Source: Polytrichum commune
Taxonomy: Eukaryota; Streptophyta; Polytrichopsida; Polytrichales; Polytrichaceae
Reading direction: 5' to 3'
DNA length: 64,000 nucleotides
Assembly: GCA_950295325.1 (NCBI GenBank)
Contig: OX485808.1
Span: forward strand, 11,412,501-11,476,500
Position numbers and translations under genes: made by a program. The notes below the pieces were generated by a model that made no database searches, was not told where the DNA came from, and saw nothing but the letters and a program-made list of their open reading frames with translations. Shown here in pieces: positions 25,043 to 37,494 of the stretch. Each line of letters begins with the position of its first letter. Within the stretch, counting starts at the first letter, position 1.

Positions 25043-26250
25043 GTGTTTTCACCTTGGGATGATCGGTGGGGGCCCAACTCAAAGAACAAGACATTCAAGC
25101 CCCAATAACACCATGATTACCAATCGGTTTCTAGTGCTCCTAAACTGCTAACATGGCCCATGTGGGGGGCCACGAGAGTTCAAATTTGAGCCTAACCTCC
25201 AATGCTTGCAATGTCGCATATTTACATACCATGATATGGTTGATTGTGGTTTCACCTTGGGATGATTGGTGGGGGACGAACTCAAAGAACAAGACATTCA
25301 AGCCCTAATAACACCATAGTTACCAATTGGTTTCCAGTGCTCCTATAATGCTAGCAAGGCCCATGTGGGGGCCCACGAGAGTTTAAATTTGAGCCTAACC
25401 TCCAATGCTTGCAATGTCGCATATTTATATACCATGATATGGTTAATTGTGTTTTCACCTTAGGATGATTGGCGGGGGCCCGACTCAAAGAACAAGACAT
25501 TCAAGTGCAAACGATACCGTTATTGCCAATTGGTGTCTGCTGCTCCTACAATGCTAGTGTGGGGGGGGGGGGGGCACAAGAGTTCAAATTTGAGCCTAAC
25601 CTCCAATGTTTGCAATGCCATATATTCATAAATCATGATATGACTGATTGTGTTTTCACCTTAGCATGATTGATGGGGGCCCAACTTAGACAACAAGACA
25701 TACAAATGCAAACAACACCGTTATTGCCAATTGGTTTCCGGTGCTAATGTATTGCTAACAAGGCCCATGTGGGGGGTCACGAGAGTTCAAATTCGAGCCT
25801 AACCTCCAATGCTTGCAATGCCACATATTTACATACCATGATATAGTTGATTGTGTTTTCACCTCAGGATGATTGGTGGGGGCCCAACTTAGACAACAAG
25901 ACATTCAAATGCAAACGACGCCGTTATTGCCAATCGGTTTCCGGTGCTCCTATACTGCTAGCAAGGCCCCATGTGGGGGGGGGGGGGGGCGCAAGAGTTC
26001 AAATTTGAGCCTAACCTCCAATGTTTCCAATGTCATATATTTATAAATCATGATATGGCTGATTGTGTTTTCATCTCAGGATGATTGGTGGGGCCCCAAC
26101 TTAGACAACAAGACATACAAATGCAAACGACACCGTCATTGCCAATCAGTTTCCGGTGCTCCTACAATGCTAGCAAGGCCCATGTGGGAGGCCATGAGAG
26201 TTCAAATTGGAGCCCTAGCCTCCGGTGTTTGCAATGTCGCATGTAATGAG
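25043..26250 (+). repeat. Six-unit tandem satellite, about 203-bp period
   Basis: The anchor GTGTTTTCACC (or a near variant) recurs at about 25,043, 25,246, 25,449, 25,650, 25,853 and 26,065. Each unit has, in order, GATGATTGGTGGGGGCCCAA, ACAAGACATNCAA, GCCAATTGGTT, GGTGCTCCTA, GCCCATGTGGGG, GAGTTCAAATTTGAGCCTAA and CCATGATATGG. Units 3 and 5 share an expanded G14-15 run and an ATAAATCATGATATG end that units 2 and 4 lack, which indicates a two-unit higher-order repeat. The last unit breaks off near 26,250. Non-coding. Confidence 0.9.
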
Positions 26251-26683
26251 TGCGGGCGGATAAAGGGGTGAGGAAGTTGGCCACTCCAAGGCCACCGGAG
26301 AGCTCTTTGCCTCCTCAAATCTAGGCTAAGGTCACATGTCACTAAATGGCCCCCTATTACATACCTCGACCAAAGCCCTTGACCCCCGCTTGACTTGAGG
26401 AGCCTCATCAATGCGCTCCCTTCCAAGCTAGTGTGGTAATCTTTGATGGATCAATCATTTAATGTGACAAGGGTCTCATCATTTCCTCTACCACATTATG
26501 GCCATGTTAGGAGGTTATATGTGTAGGCTCACTTTAAATTGCTAAATTTGCATGGAGAATGTCCTTTGAGAACCTCATAACTTGGATGAAAGTAAAATAA
26601 GCCCACTTTGTTCACATGGGTACCTAGTTATAAGCTTCGTCCCAACACCTCATAGTTTTTGTTCTCACCTTGAAGATAAGAAA

Positions 26684-26923
26684 CTACACTGAATAATATC
26701 CCGATTAGTGTGTGTTACTAATTTGGAGTTACGTGGTGCTATGAAGTTCTAACCCCGGTTTACTCCCGAGTTCAATTTTTACTAACATAAGTTCAATAGG
26801 TTGTTTGGACTTTAGAGAACATAAGTGACCTTTGTGTGGTAAAATATTACATTCTCAATAAATAGGTATAGCACTGCGTAACTCCAAATAGTAACACACA
26901 CTAAATGAGATAATCCATGTAGT
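26684..26923. repeat. MITE-like element, CTACACTGATTATC family
   Basis: The left end CTACACTGAATAATATCCCG leads into ATTAGTGTGTGTTACTA and GGAGTTACGT. The right end is the inverse (ACGTAACTCC-like, TAGTAACACACACTAA, GATAATCCATGTAG). 240 bp, non-coding. A solo end fragment of the same family follows at about 26,960-26,985, and others occur at about 27,630-27,710. Confidence 0.7.
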
Positions 26924-26994
26924 GATTTCCACCATTAAGGACTATCATTCAATTTCTCGCTACATTGATTATCCCAGATAGTGAGGGAGAGCGA

Positions 26995-27375
26995 CCCTAA
27001 TATGATGTTTAGTGTCGTATGGTATTTTATGTCACTATGGTAACTTGTTGGATGACACCACTTATGAACAATTGAACAAATATTGCCATGGGTGATGGAT
27101 GAGTTCATCCATTGGCCAAAACCCTACCTTCTCTTGTCAGCAACTTGTGATCAAATATTGTCATGGATGATTAAATTTTGGATGAGAAATCACTTGGTAA
27201 GTGACAGGAATTGCGACCTTGTAAATTTATAATCCCCCCCCCAAAAAAAATTTACAAGGAGTGGCAAATAATGTTGGGTTAACATTTAGTGTTGGCGACA
27301 CTACACCACAGTTGACAATTAGTATTGAGCAAGACAATCAGAATTGGTGACACTAAATATCATATTTAGTGTAAT
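26995..27375 (+). mobile_element. MITE-like element with palindromic CACTAAATAT ends, copy 2
   Basis: About 381 bp. The right end carries the CACTAAATAT / ATATTTAGTG palindrome; the left end is a decayed form (CCCTAATATGATGTTTAGTG). The interior (AAAACCCTACCTTCTCTTGT, CACTTGGTAAGTGACAG, AACATTTAGTGTTGG) matches copies 1, 3 and 4. Non-coding. Confidence 0.7.
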
Positions 27376-28499
27376 AGTGAGTGTGTGAAATTAGTGAAGG
27401 TGATACTAATTTTTTTATGCTATGAAATTAGTGCCACCAAAAGATCTAAGTGCCATCTCGACACTATTCACAACAACGCTATTCACTGAAAGTACTAACA
27501 CATTCATCCTAGCAATATTCACTTTGTAATTTATTTATTTGTTATCATCTTAGAGAACACACAAACTTTCTTGAAATGTATGGTAAATGAGAATGTCTTC
27601 ATGAATTTATTACCACTCATTAAGAAGTTTGGCCCCCACTAATTTTGAGACTCGGCAAATTAGTGCATGTTTCGGGAGTTAGTGCCACACACACTAATTG
27701 GGATAATCAGTATAGGGTGGGTCCTTATGCACAATTACATTCTTATAGTATGTTAACTTGTTTGTTGAGTAGAGGCTCCTATGGCCTTATAATATGCATG
27801 CTTTGTCATACTTGACTTATTTAAACAAGTGATGTCTATTAGAGAATTTCCCTAAAACCACATAACTCCAAATGATAACGTACACTAATTGACAAAAATG
27901 GTGTATTGGTTACAATATACATATTTTGTCATGGTTCAACATAAGTTATTGAAACCTCATCCCCCTAAGTAGTGGTATGAGCTTCCCACTTGACCATGTA
28001 AGCTCGTTCAATGATTAGGAGGACTATGATAAAAAAAAAATGTAATGTTTGGCCCCCTTTAATATGACACATCGTTTCGTTAAACAAGAAAGTGTCATAT
28101 TATCTTAATGTCGTATTTTGCATAATATGATATTTTGGCCTCAAATGTCGTACTATTGAGATTTTCTAAGAAAATAGCCTATTTCAATGTAAAATATGAT
28201 TTTGTATATAAAATGAAGATACATAAATATGAAAGAACATTTTTTATTAAATAAATATGCTCACAATGTCACACGGTATGAAGTTAAGAAGGAGAGTCCA
28301 TGATGATGTCTTCATAGTATCACACATTATGAAAGTAAAATCCTATTAGCTTCTGATGGTGTTTGTTGATGTTGGATATTGATGTCTAGTTAAAAGATTG
28401 CATGTTTGCCACATCTATAATTGAAAATCCCGAAGGATGCTTCATTGTGAAATTTGATAGTAATTGGGCATACTCACGGGCTTGAGGAAGCTTGACTAT
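27376..28499. other. Intergenic DNA with MITE fragments
   Basis: Fragments of the AATTAGTG-ended families occur at about 27,630-27,710 and 27,840-27,910. The last 60 bp may extend the pogo relic in another frame. No gene. Confidence 0.45.
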
Positions 28500-29036
28500 C
28501 TATGTTGGCCAGTCATCCACATCATTCCCCTTCATTGGCTCTTCATTCAAATCTAAATCCAAATGGATTTCTCTACCCCATGCCAAGTCCAGCAACTCAA
28601 CCATGTTGTACCATGAATCAACAATGCCCTCTCCTGTCAATTGCGCATATTCTTCAATAGGCATTTCTTCACTTCCAATATTCAAAGAGGAAACGAGGCT
28701 TGCCAATTCATTTGATGCTTCTTTCATTCTCGATTCCTCAAGTACAACATCCATGGCAGAATCAACACTCCAATCTACAAGTAAAATCTTGGACATCCTT
28801 CAGTTGTTTCATATGATTTGGGGATTCATCTCTTTCCACACTTGAGAGCACCACATAATAGCATGCCTTACATTAGGCATTATTTTCTTCAAGTTATAGT
28901 AAGAAGTAGAAGAATCAAACCAAAAGAGAAGCCAATCCAAAAGCTCCTTTTTGTATTGAACTTTGAATGAAGCAATTATTCCTTGATTCAAGGATTGTAC
29001 CAACTTGTAACATTGGGTGGTAAGAAAGCAACATAC
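28500..29036 (-). pseudogene. pogo/Tigger-like DDE transposase, C-terminal relic
   Basis: Read on the minus strand from about 29,036, a frame gives FLTTQCYK, then QSLNQGIIASFK, then a segment with LLDWLL and NVRHAIMWCSQVWKEMNPQ, two in-frame stops near 28,810, and finally 98 open codons ending DVDDWPT. This follows the end of the DDE superfamily endonuclease domain of pogo/Tigger (Tc1/mariner) transposases, whose family pattern is FLPPNTTS, QPLDQGII, then an alpha-helical segment ending in W..V...TI. The first two catalytic Asp regions and the CENP-B-like DNA-binding domain are not found nearby. It is a truncated, dead copy; domestication is unlikely because of the stops. Confidence 0.65.
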
Positions 29037-30002
29037 TATGACATGAAAACTAGATGAAAAATATGTTGTTTATTTTCATACAATTTGACCTTGAAAATAG
29101 TATGAGAGACTCCAACTTAACCCGATGTGCACGAGTTAACCACAAAAAATCAAATTACATGAGCTAACTACAATGGATAGGATACAATCTAACCCCGATA
29201 ATACGACACCTTGAAAGTTACCAAAATGACCAAAAAAAAATCCATATGACACTAATAATACTATTAAGTGTAGTTGTTTTGAGGTGTTAATTTGGCTTGT
29301 GATTTACCCCCCGGAAACCATGTGATATCAAGCCAATACATATTTCATTGGTAACAATATAAGAAGGTGTTATTGAACCCCACCCTCCTTCCTAGTGGGT
29401 ATGCTCATTGGGTTACCTTAGCTTAATTTGGAGTCTCTTGTACTAATTCCAAGGTCAAATTGCCATTGAACAATAATTTCCAAACACATGTTTGTTCTTA
29501 ATGTTCTCTACTTCCGTGTGAATAAATTTACATGGTCCGTTGGAAGCTCGGCCCCTTGAGAATGGGCATGTCTATACAACATGGCCATGACATTATACAT
29601 CTTCTCATGCATGAAAATGACAATAAGTCAAGCTTCCACATGATGGTTGGAATCAATGACTTCCCTTGATGAGGCCGATGGCTCTTTCTCTCTCTAGAAA
29701 GGAGCCCCAAGACAAGTGACATTGACCACAAAGTCAAAGTCATCTTGAATGATAGTCATTTTATTGTCACCACCTTCTTGCATCTCTCTCTCTCTAAACC
29801 TTGAACCTTGAACATTTATAACCCCAAAGCGTCTAAGTAAACCAAAAATGGTCTCTTATTATAAGGCGCCTATGGGGTAAGCACTAACTTGAGCCATACA
29901 TCCGAAGCTATTTCATGTTGTCAAAAGGTGAAATGAGTGACATATTGTAGCCAACAAACGATGCTCCCAACAATGAAGTCATCATTTGGGCCGAGAGGAG
30001 AT
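29037..30002. other. Intergenic DNA
   Basis: No supported gene. A short CTAAT/ACACTAA patch near 29,250 resembles MITE ends. Otherwise unassigned. Confidence 0.4.
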
Positions 30003-30219
30003 AATCACATATGCATGAACGTGCCTCTCATCCATCCAACATGAAAAATCGACCTCCTATATGGTTGTGACCGATTCATCTCAAAAAACTTCATATACAT
30101 CAATATGGGATATTTGAAGCTAACTTTAGTGTCAAATCAACTTCAAAAAGCAACCTTTGGGTTGCATGCTATTTGAAGGCTTTCATGTTGGATGAATATG
30201 AGGTATGCTCATATGTAAT
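30003..30219. repeat. Inverted-repeat element with CATCCAACATGAAA arms
   Basis: The left arm (about 30,003-30,046: ACATATGCATGA, then CCTCTCATCCATCCAACATG) and the right arm (inverse: ACATATGAGCATACCTCATA, then TTCATCCAACATGAAA) pair over about 40 bp with mismatches. The interior is about 130 bp and non-coding. It resembles the elements at 48,921 and 59,309. Confidence 0.6.
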
Positions 30220-30302
30220 AGTTCAATCTTGCCATCATCTTGCTCTTCTTTTCTTCCCTACTTCTGGTTCAACAATTTGCATGCCAATTAGAGTTATCCA
30301 AA

Positions 30303-30603
30303 AAGTCCCTCAAAGAGGAACGACACCATGGGTTTGATCCTTCTTTGAGAAAACTTTCTATTGAGAGCTCATTCTCAACATATATAAGAGTCTATTTTGA
30401 AAGTTGGGTGAAACTTTTGGGACCTTATTGTTCCATCTCTCAAACTTTGAGACTATTTAAGGGTTCAAAATATGGCATGCATATAGGACCTGCTGTCCTA
30501 AATCCCGGATCATCCTACGCAAGGCTAGCTTGGCCCACCCATTCTAGTAGGACAAACTAGAAAACTAGTTTTTGAAAGTTGGACACCACTCTTTGTGTAC
30601 GAT
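30303..30603 (+). repeat. 300-bp dispersed repeat, copy 1
   Basis: It matches, in inverted orientation, a segment inside a GPT intron at 62,826-63,135. Shared stretches include CTATTTTGAAAGTTGGGTGA, CTAAATCCC.GATCA and CCCATNCTAGTAGGA. No terminal signature places it in a known class; a solo LTR or SINE is possible. It contains a spurious 106-codon frame. Confidence 0.65.
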
Positions 30604-30671
30604 AATTGAAGCCTTGAGAAAACTTAAGATGACTTTGTATCAATTCTCATAAACGCAAGGTTTGGGACTAA

Positions 30672-31170
30672 GGGCCACTTCACTCACGAGATTGAGTGCC
30701 CGTGACCATTACACGTCAAGCACTCTCATTGGTGGAAAAGGCAAAGCCAGTCCAAGTTCGCTTCACACTACGCTTGAGGGACCGACAGATTATGCAAATG
30801 CAAGATGGATGTAAAGTCCACATGGATTCCTACATGGCATCGAATGGATCATGTTTCATGGTCACTTGGACTATTTTCAAAACCCACCTCTTGGAGGTAG
30901 GCCTAACACAAAAACGGGAGACCATGGCACTCCAAACGCTCACAACCGTTGATTTATTCTATTTTATCATGTGTGAGGACTTGCACGAATAAAAATTCAT
31001 TGAAATAGCATGTGATTGAGGGCCCGGTCACATATGACTTCACACTACACTTGAGGGTCCGTGACCACACTACATGATTTTGGAGGTATGTTGGGACGGC
31101 CTTTGGACACTTTCATTTGGGCTCTCACAATTTCAAGGTCACGGCTCTTGGCTCGTGTGTGAAGTGGCCC
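30672..31170 (+). mobile_element. Tourist/PIF-Harbinger-like MITE, copy D
   Basis: 499 bp, from GGGCCACTTCACTCACGAG to CTCGTGTGTGAAGTGGCCC, flanked by perfect TAA duplications (30,669-30,671 and 31,171-31,173). Same orientation as copies A and C. The interior is close to copy C, suggesting fairly recent spread. Confidence 0.9.
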
Positions 31171-31727
31171 TAAACCCATGGTTTTCATGTGCTGTACTCT
31201 ACGGATAACCCATTAGCCTTTTCGACATCCTGGGCTTTTAAAATCAAATTTCTTTATTCTTTTTCTTTCTGAGACAGAAGGCCGACAGGCTAACGCCAAA
31301 GCACAAGAGGCAGTTGACCACCTGGCAAGTTTAAAAATCAATTTCATTTCATTGTGCCCTTTAGGTACGTGCCACTAACTTAAGAAGCTTGTTTTGTGTT
31401 TGAATTTTGTTGTGACAGCTTAGTGACACGCAAGGCATGCTAAATAAGCATTGCCCACTTGAGCTTAGCCGATTAACAAATGAATGATGGAGCCGATACT
31501 TTCATTTTTCCCGCAGCGTGGAGCTCCAAGCTGCACACAACAAATAAAGAAACTTAGTTAAGTTCTCATAAAGCAGTGCAGGCGGGGCTCGGCTTTGATC
31601 CCAGGCTCATCTTTGGGTGCCAAAACAAACTGACTTTAAGTTATTATTGCCCATGCTGGTGTGTCTCACTGCCACCATCTTTATCGGCATCTTCTCTAAA
31701 TTACCGCTCTCAATCACATTCCACAAC

Positions 31728-31967
31728 TACACTAAATATGATATTTAGTGCCATATGGTATTTTATGACATCAATGATTGAAATTTGGATGAAAGCCCAC
31801 TTGGTAAGTGACAGTAATTGCAACCTTGTAAATCTATAATCCTCCATAAGCAATGACGAATAATGTTGGGTTAACATGTCGTGTTGGTGATACTATACCG
31901 CAGTTTACAATTAGTGTTGAGCAAGACAATTAGTATTGGTGATGCTAAATATGATAGTTAGTGTACT
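31728..31967 (+). mobile_element. MITE-like element with palindromic CACTAAATAT ends, copy 3 (deleted)
   Basis: The left end has the perfect palindrome (arms CACTAAATAT / ATATTTAGTG around G, 31,730-31,750), then CCATATGGTATTTTATG. The right end is decayed (TGCTAAATATGATAGTTAGTG). At about 240 bp it lacks the central CCTACCTTCTCTTGT block of the longer copies. Confidence 0.7.
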
Positions 31968-34900
31968 AGCACGTATTCTTGCTAATCACACTTATAAGTA
32001 AGAAGGCTTGTTCTAAGTTCAAACACCTAGTTTAGACACGATTTTTGAAACCTGGGCATGAGCTAGGCTCCATATGACATGTCACCCTAGACCATTGGTG
32101 TCATTTTGTCAAATGCGTCACCACTAATTTTGTCCTATTAAACTTGTTGTAAACAATGGTTGTGGGGTGGGTCATTGTTTCCCTTTGTTTCCCTTGGCTT
32201 GATTTGACACTCTTGAGATAAGGTAGATGGAGCAAATGTGGACACCTCCAGCTTTGTGGAATCATTTAGCTGATGGATTCGAGCAGTAGAAGCTTGAGCA
32301 TGTTAGCAATTGCGAATCATGATCAAAGAATATGAAATCGTTCAAGTTGGAGCTGAGGAAGGTTCTGGAAACAAAGACTCTCTACTTCCCAATATGGTGT
32401 TATAGGGGGGACCCTTTCAATGTTCAATGTTGTGTAAGTGGATGGCATCATTAGCAGATTCTGCATGTGTCATTTGCCAATGAAAACCAAGCGTAATGCC
32501 AATATTGGTTGTGTCATGTCTTTAAAGTGGTCACATGTAAGATAAAGTGTTACCGAATTGGTTTTCATCATAGAATATCAACAACACAAGTTGGTTGATA
32601 CCTCACAACCGCATGCCCCCTCCTAGTTTGTCCAAGTTGTTGCCTCCTAATTTGCCCACCTTGTGCACAAAAATCAAGTGTGTCATAGCTCGGTGGATAG
32701 CACTCTTAATTGTGGGTGTAGTTTGACTTTTGTAAAGGTGACTAACCCAAATGTCATCAAGGCGCCGGCTAAATCACCATATCTTACTCACCCACCGGAT
32801 TAGAGCAACTATACCGCCAATTAGGAGCCAAAAATAAGTGTCAAATCAAGGAAGCTAACCGAATTAGCTTTGTCTACCTTAGTCATGCCCCGTGTAAGGT
32901 TGAATATCTTGAGTTCCTTTCATTTGATTAATATTTTATCTAGTTGCGCTTGTGGGCCCATGGTTTACCCAAGTTGATAGTTGTTCCCTTTGCTTTCCCA
33001 TCTTGCAATGACCCACCTTTACCTACTAACGTATTGATTAGGTAATTGCATGCAAATCTAGTCAATATTGTAGCACAATGTAGGCTTAGTCAGTTGTCAT
33101 TGCAGTTTATCACACACTTGCTAGCTGATATAGTTTGTTAGAAGGCCCTTGAGTAATTTGCGCCTATGTTACTTTCATTAGATCATGGCCTTCCACCATG
33201 TAGTTACATTTGAGTAGGGCAACAAATGTTGGTGTTTATGGCCAACTTCATCTAGATGTTAATCAACATCCTCTAGATTCTTACCCCATGCTCAGTATAT
33301 TTACAACATGTAGTATACTATGGGCCAAGACACATAACAACTCGTTAATTTGAGAATTAGACACTCCATGTGTGCGACATATATCCATTATATTAAGAAA
33401 TGTGTGTAAAAGTGATAGTCTTGTACCAACAAACCATGGAATGCGTGCAACTAATTGGAGTGGTGCAAAATGATACCCAATATCATCCCCGTCTAATGCC
33501 AATTGATCAACAACGTTTGTGGTTTTTGTGTCTAGACAAATATCGTCATCCTTGGACTATGAATGCCTCTTATTCAAATTCCTCATTCCATGCATGCAAA
33601 CCATAAATCAAGGACATGTCTGAATCGCAACATTCTATCTTGGTTTGAGGTGACTTGGAGTTAGCCTCATATTTTATTCAACATTAGAGACAATGAGAAG
33701 TTTCATAATTTAGATTTCATACAAAGCGTTGAGGAACAAATTTAGGCTAGGAATGAAACATAAGGGAGCTTGTGAAATCTCACACTCTAGATTGGAAAGG
33801 ATCAATAAACATAATGAGACAATGTTGGCCTTGAATGTGTTGACCCAATGGGTAAGCCCACAAGCTTCTGCCATGTCACTACCGTTCACATCAACCCGTT
33901 CATGATTGCGGCTTTATACATTATCTCCCAACATTAAGCACCTCTATGATGTAATTTATAGGCTAGATTCTGGCATCCATTGTTGGAAGCTTATCCCTAT
34001 GTACCCTCAAAATCGCTTGCACTCTTGCCCCTTCCGAGGGCATTCATACACTCATAGAAATGATCTCTCAACTTCGATCTCCACCCTTTCCCATAGCTTC
34101 AAATTCATTGCCTTTTGCCTTGGAACATTAGTCAATGGCAATGATGGAGTCACGATGCACTCTACATGCAATCACATCAATTCTTGACAAGATTGTCCAC
34201 ATGTCATCGAAATTTTACACCAGATCATTTCTATAACTAAATTATAGAAAACGAATTGAAGTCATACCCATTGGAATTCAAATGAAAGCCACTCACATTC
34301 AAGATGCTAGTCATGAACCATCAGAATGCCAACCATTTACATTTCAAGGTGATAGCCATCATGTTCAAGGTAAAACGATTAACATTTATGGAGTACTCAA
34401 CAATGAGGTATGCAAGGGTTCCCTCATCATAGTGGAGACACTCAAACATGATATCCTCACATGTAAATGTTTGAAATTTACACATTCAAGTTACACATGG
34501 CCACTTAATATGACATCCCACCCCCATCAAAGGTGTACTTATATGGCACATATGTGTCATATGCTTCATCCTCTCTCAATCTCTCTTGTTTGGTTGTCTT
34601 GAAGAGTGATCATTCCATTGCACAATGTTCTTTGTTGCTCAACATTCGTTGCAAGCGGGGCTATCCAATCATGTGATTTTGACTCAAATCTCCCCTAGTT
34701 TCTACTCACCTCATGGAGGCTAGGTAGAAACATATACCCACCTAGTAATTCACTCAAAGCGAGAACTTTGGGGAGAATGTGCATTTCATTCAATTTGTCT
34801 TGGATGCTAAGTATGAAATTCCTTTGAGGGAGATGGTGGTTCAAAAGAGGTTGAGGATGAAACACACCCAAGAAAAATGCCCTTAATCACTCCAACTAGT

Positions 34901-37074
34901 CCTTAACCTTGCACATCAAGATCAAAACAATGCTATGCCATATTCTCCTAGGGTGAACAAATGGACACACGAGTTGCAAAAGTCTAGTCCCCAAACCTCA
35001 AAAACCCTGACATGAATTGAAGAGGGAGGATTTGCCCACTTGGATGGATAGTTGTTATAAATCATGCTATTATTGTGCACACATTGACTCCGAAGTTGGT
35101 TGTGCACTCGAGTTGTCTCCAAACATTACATACTTCCTTCACCTTCAAGTTGGATGTTGAAACAACCAACCTCCATCCTTCCATAGAAGCCTCGTCCACG
35201 GAGGCAACGGCAATTGAATGGAGGCCACAATGCTCATTTGCAAGATCTCATCCTCCTAGGAAAGAGCAAAAGCTTCAAAGAGATTGAAAGTGGACCTAGG
35301 CGGATGATAACAACTCCCACAACATGCACGTTGGATGACATAAGATATAGATGGCAATTTAATTTGGGAGTTGCTTGACAACATCTTTTCATGCTTCGGA
35401 CTCTCAACAAACTCCCTTTCCTCCAACATGCCATCGTCCCCATCCTCCACCCTTGAACCAAAAACAAAACTTGCAAGATTGAGGGCAACGATGTTGCCAT
35501 CTATGACACAATGCCACCTTCGAGAAGGGGACCCACAAGAGGCTTGAGGGCAATTCTAACCAGATCAGGAGGCGAAATATCCAAGCTAAGTTTGTTCATG
35601 GTCTCGTACTACTTCATACTCTTTTACTTGTTGTAAGGTAAGCGACAATTGTTCACACCTCTAGAGTCTAGGATATCTCCCCATGTCAAGCTGTGGCATC
35701 CCAAGTTTAGACCAATATTGGCATGGTATCATCTTTTTCGATACCATTCGGGTAACTATAACGAGGATTTCACAGATTTTGATATTAGTATGGTACGGGT
35801 GTTTGACGGTATTCTTGTTTTTGATGCCACTTGTGTCTATACACAATGCAAAGGGAGGAGTAGATCTGTACTTCCATACCTTTGTCCTGTGGGCATCGGA
35901 TTGGGGGTGGATCGAACAGACACTTAATTCACGTCGGTCTCCTCCGGAGACCGAAGTTTTTTTTTCTTCTTCTTCTTCTTATACACAATGCAAGAACGTA
36001 TGACATAATAACACCCATGATAAATAGTCATGGGAACTTCATACCTAGGCAAGATCGTCCTAATATCAATTTGGTTTAGAGTAGTATCAACCCCAAATGA
36101 TAACTCGTGTATACATAAGTATCTCTCACGTTGAGATACCTACCAAATATCAGTATTTGACTAGATTACAAATTTATGATACCCACGGGAAAGTTCTTTG
36201 ATACCATTATCGATGTTGATTATTAATGCCATGCATTCACCTACACAGTAGGCCAACACTAGTTTAGATCCGCTTTGTGAACTTGGTGAAAGTTTGACAT
36301 GTTCTTTATTCTTTAGCGCCCAACTTCAAGGCCATATTGAGTCAAAGTGGTCGAGTATTTAGAGTTTCAAAAAACTTGGCCTTATGGAACATTGCACCAT
36401 TCCCACATGAAGGTTTTTGTGGAATACGACTTTATGACCTTATCAATATAGGCACCCGGAATCACATTTTTCTTGGAGGACAAAAACATACACTCGGCAC
36501 CCATAAAATCATATAACACATGCATCAAGTGGCAAATCGGAGACCTAAACCCCAAAATTTGCTTGTATCTTAAAATCCGCCCATGCGTCGCACATGATTG
36601 GAAGAATGATTATAGAGCCTTAAGGAGGATTGGCCACAAAAGGCTTTTAGGTACTAAATAATAATGTAGTCGGCATCTAATACAGTGGTTATACTCTATG
36701 CACTCCCGTGATCATATTTGTATACTTGTAACTCAATTTTGGCTCGCACGAGGCCCACATTTAAGGGCCCCATAGCCCTACTGTATTTATGCTCTTACAT
36801 ATTATCATAATATGTACATGTGCCCATAATAGGTAGTATGTATGAGGCATGAAGATGCTCTTTGATTTTATTTGTTTCGTTCAACCACAATTGAGGAGGT
36901 TTTCACTCCAACTTTAGAGTAGTGCCTTAATTATTCGGTACGTAACTTACCCAAGAATCATCGGAGAGGCTCAAGACTCAGATGTTTAATCCATTAACTT
37001 AGTTTCCAGTAGTGTTGGATTCTGCCATTCTGATTTTATGAGAAGGTCGTATTTATAGAAACCGCAATTTCTTA
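31968..37074. other. Intergenic DNA, about 5 kb, nothing assigned
   Basis: Short open frames occur (for example 33,906-34,187, 34,282-34,602 and 35,649-35,927 on plus) but none shows a recognisable domain, and overlapping frames on both strands are equally long. A (CTT)n patch lies near 35,970. It may be decayed retroelement sequence, but I see no reverse transcriptase, integrase or LTR pair to prove it. Confidence 0.4.
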
Positions 37075-37494
37075 GGGCCGGTTCACACTATGGCCAAAGG
37101 TCGAGAGGCCGTTGATTCCCACCAATCAGAATATAGGATACCAAGAATTCGGCCTCTCAACTCTTCATATTACAGGCCAAAGTTCAAAGATTGTTGCTCT
37201 CCTGGAAATCCAAACAATGGTTGAGAGGTCGTCAATTTCTTTTCATAAAAAAATAAGGAAACTGACAAGATGTTGGCTGTTAGATTGGAGGGGTTGTTTT
37301 GGGCAGGGAGTAAAATGTGATGTTGCTTCTTCCATTGGACTTTGGGCTTGGCCTTTGGAGGCTTCACACTATGCCCGGCCAAAGGCTCCAATTCCTATAT
37401 TTTATTGGCTCATATAAGAAATGGGCTCTCAGCAAAGTTTGGCCATTCAATCCCACGGCCTCTTGACTTGGACGGCCATAGCGTGAAGTGGCCC
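37075..37494. mobile_element. Tourist-like MITE, GGGCCGGTTCACAC subfamily
   Basis: 420 bp. The left terminus is GGGCCGGTTCACACTATGGC; the right terminus inverse is GGGCCACTTCACGCTATGGC. Perfect TTA duplications flank it (37,072-37,074 and 37,495-37,497). The interior differs from the main family and contains a second TTCACACTATGCCCGGCCAA motif near the middle-right. Non-coding. Confidence 0.85.

Noticed and set aside
25043-26250. CRISPR-like array
   Set aside because: The genome is eukaryotic, and whole 203-bp units repeat in tandem without short repeats and unique spacers.
28492-28845. 117-codon plus-strand frame
   Set aside because: It lies opposite the pogo-like relic, which explains the coding-like composition on the minus strand.
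30240-30560. 106-codon plus-strand frame as a gene
   Set aside because: It lies in the 300-bp dispersed repeat. The second copy does not preserve the same full frame and sits in an intron.
31968-37074. Intact LTR retrotransposon
   Set aside because: I looked for reverse transcriptase, integrase and protease motifs and paired LTRs and found none that I could support.
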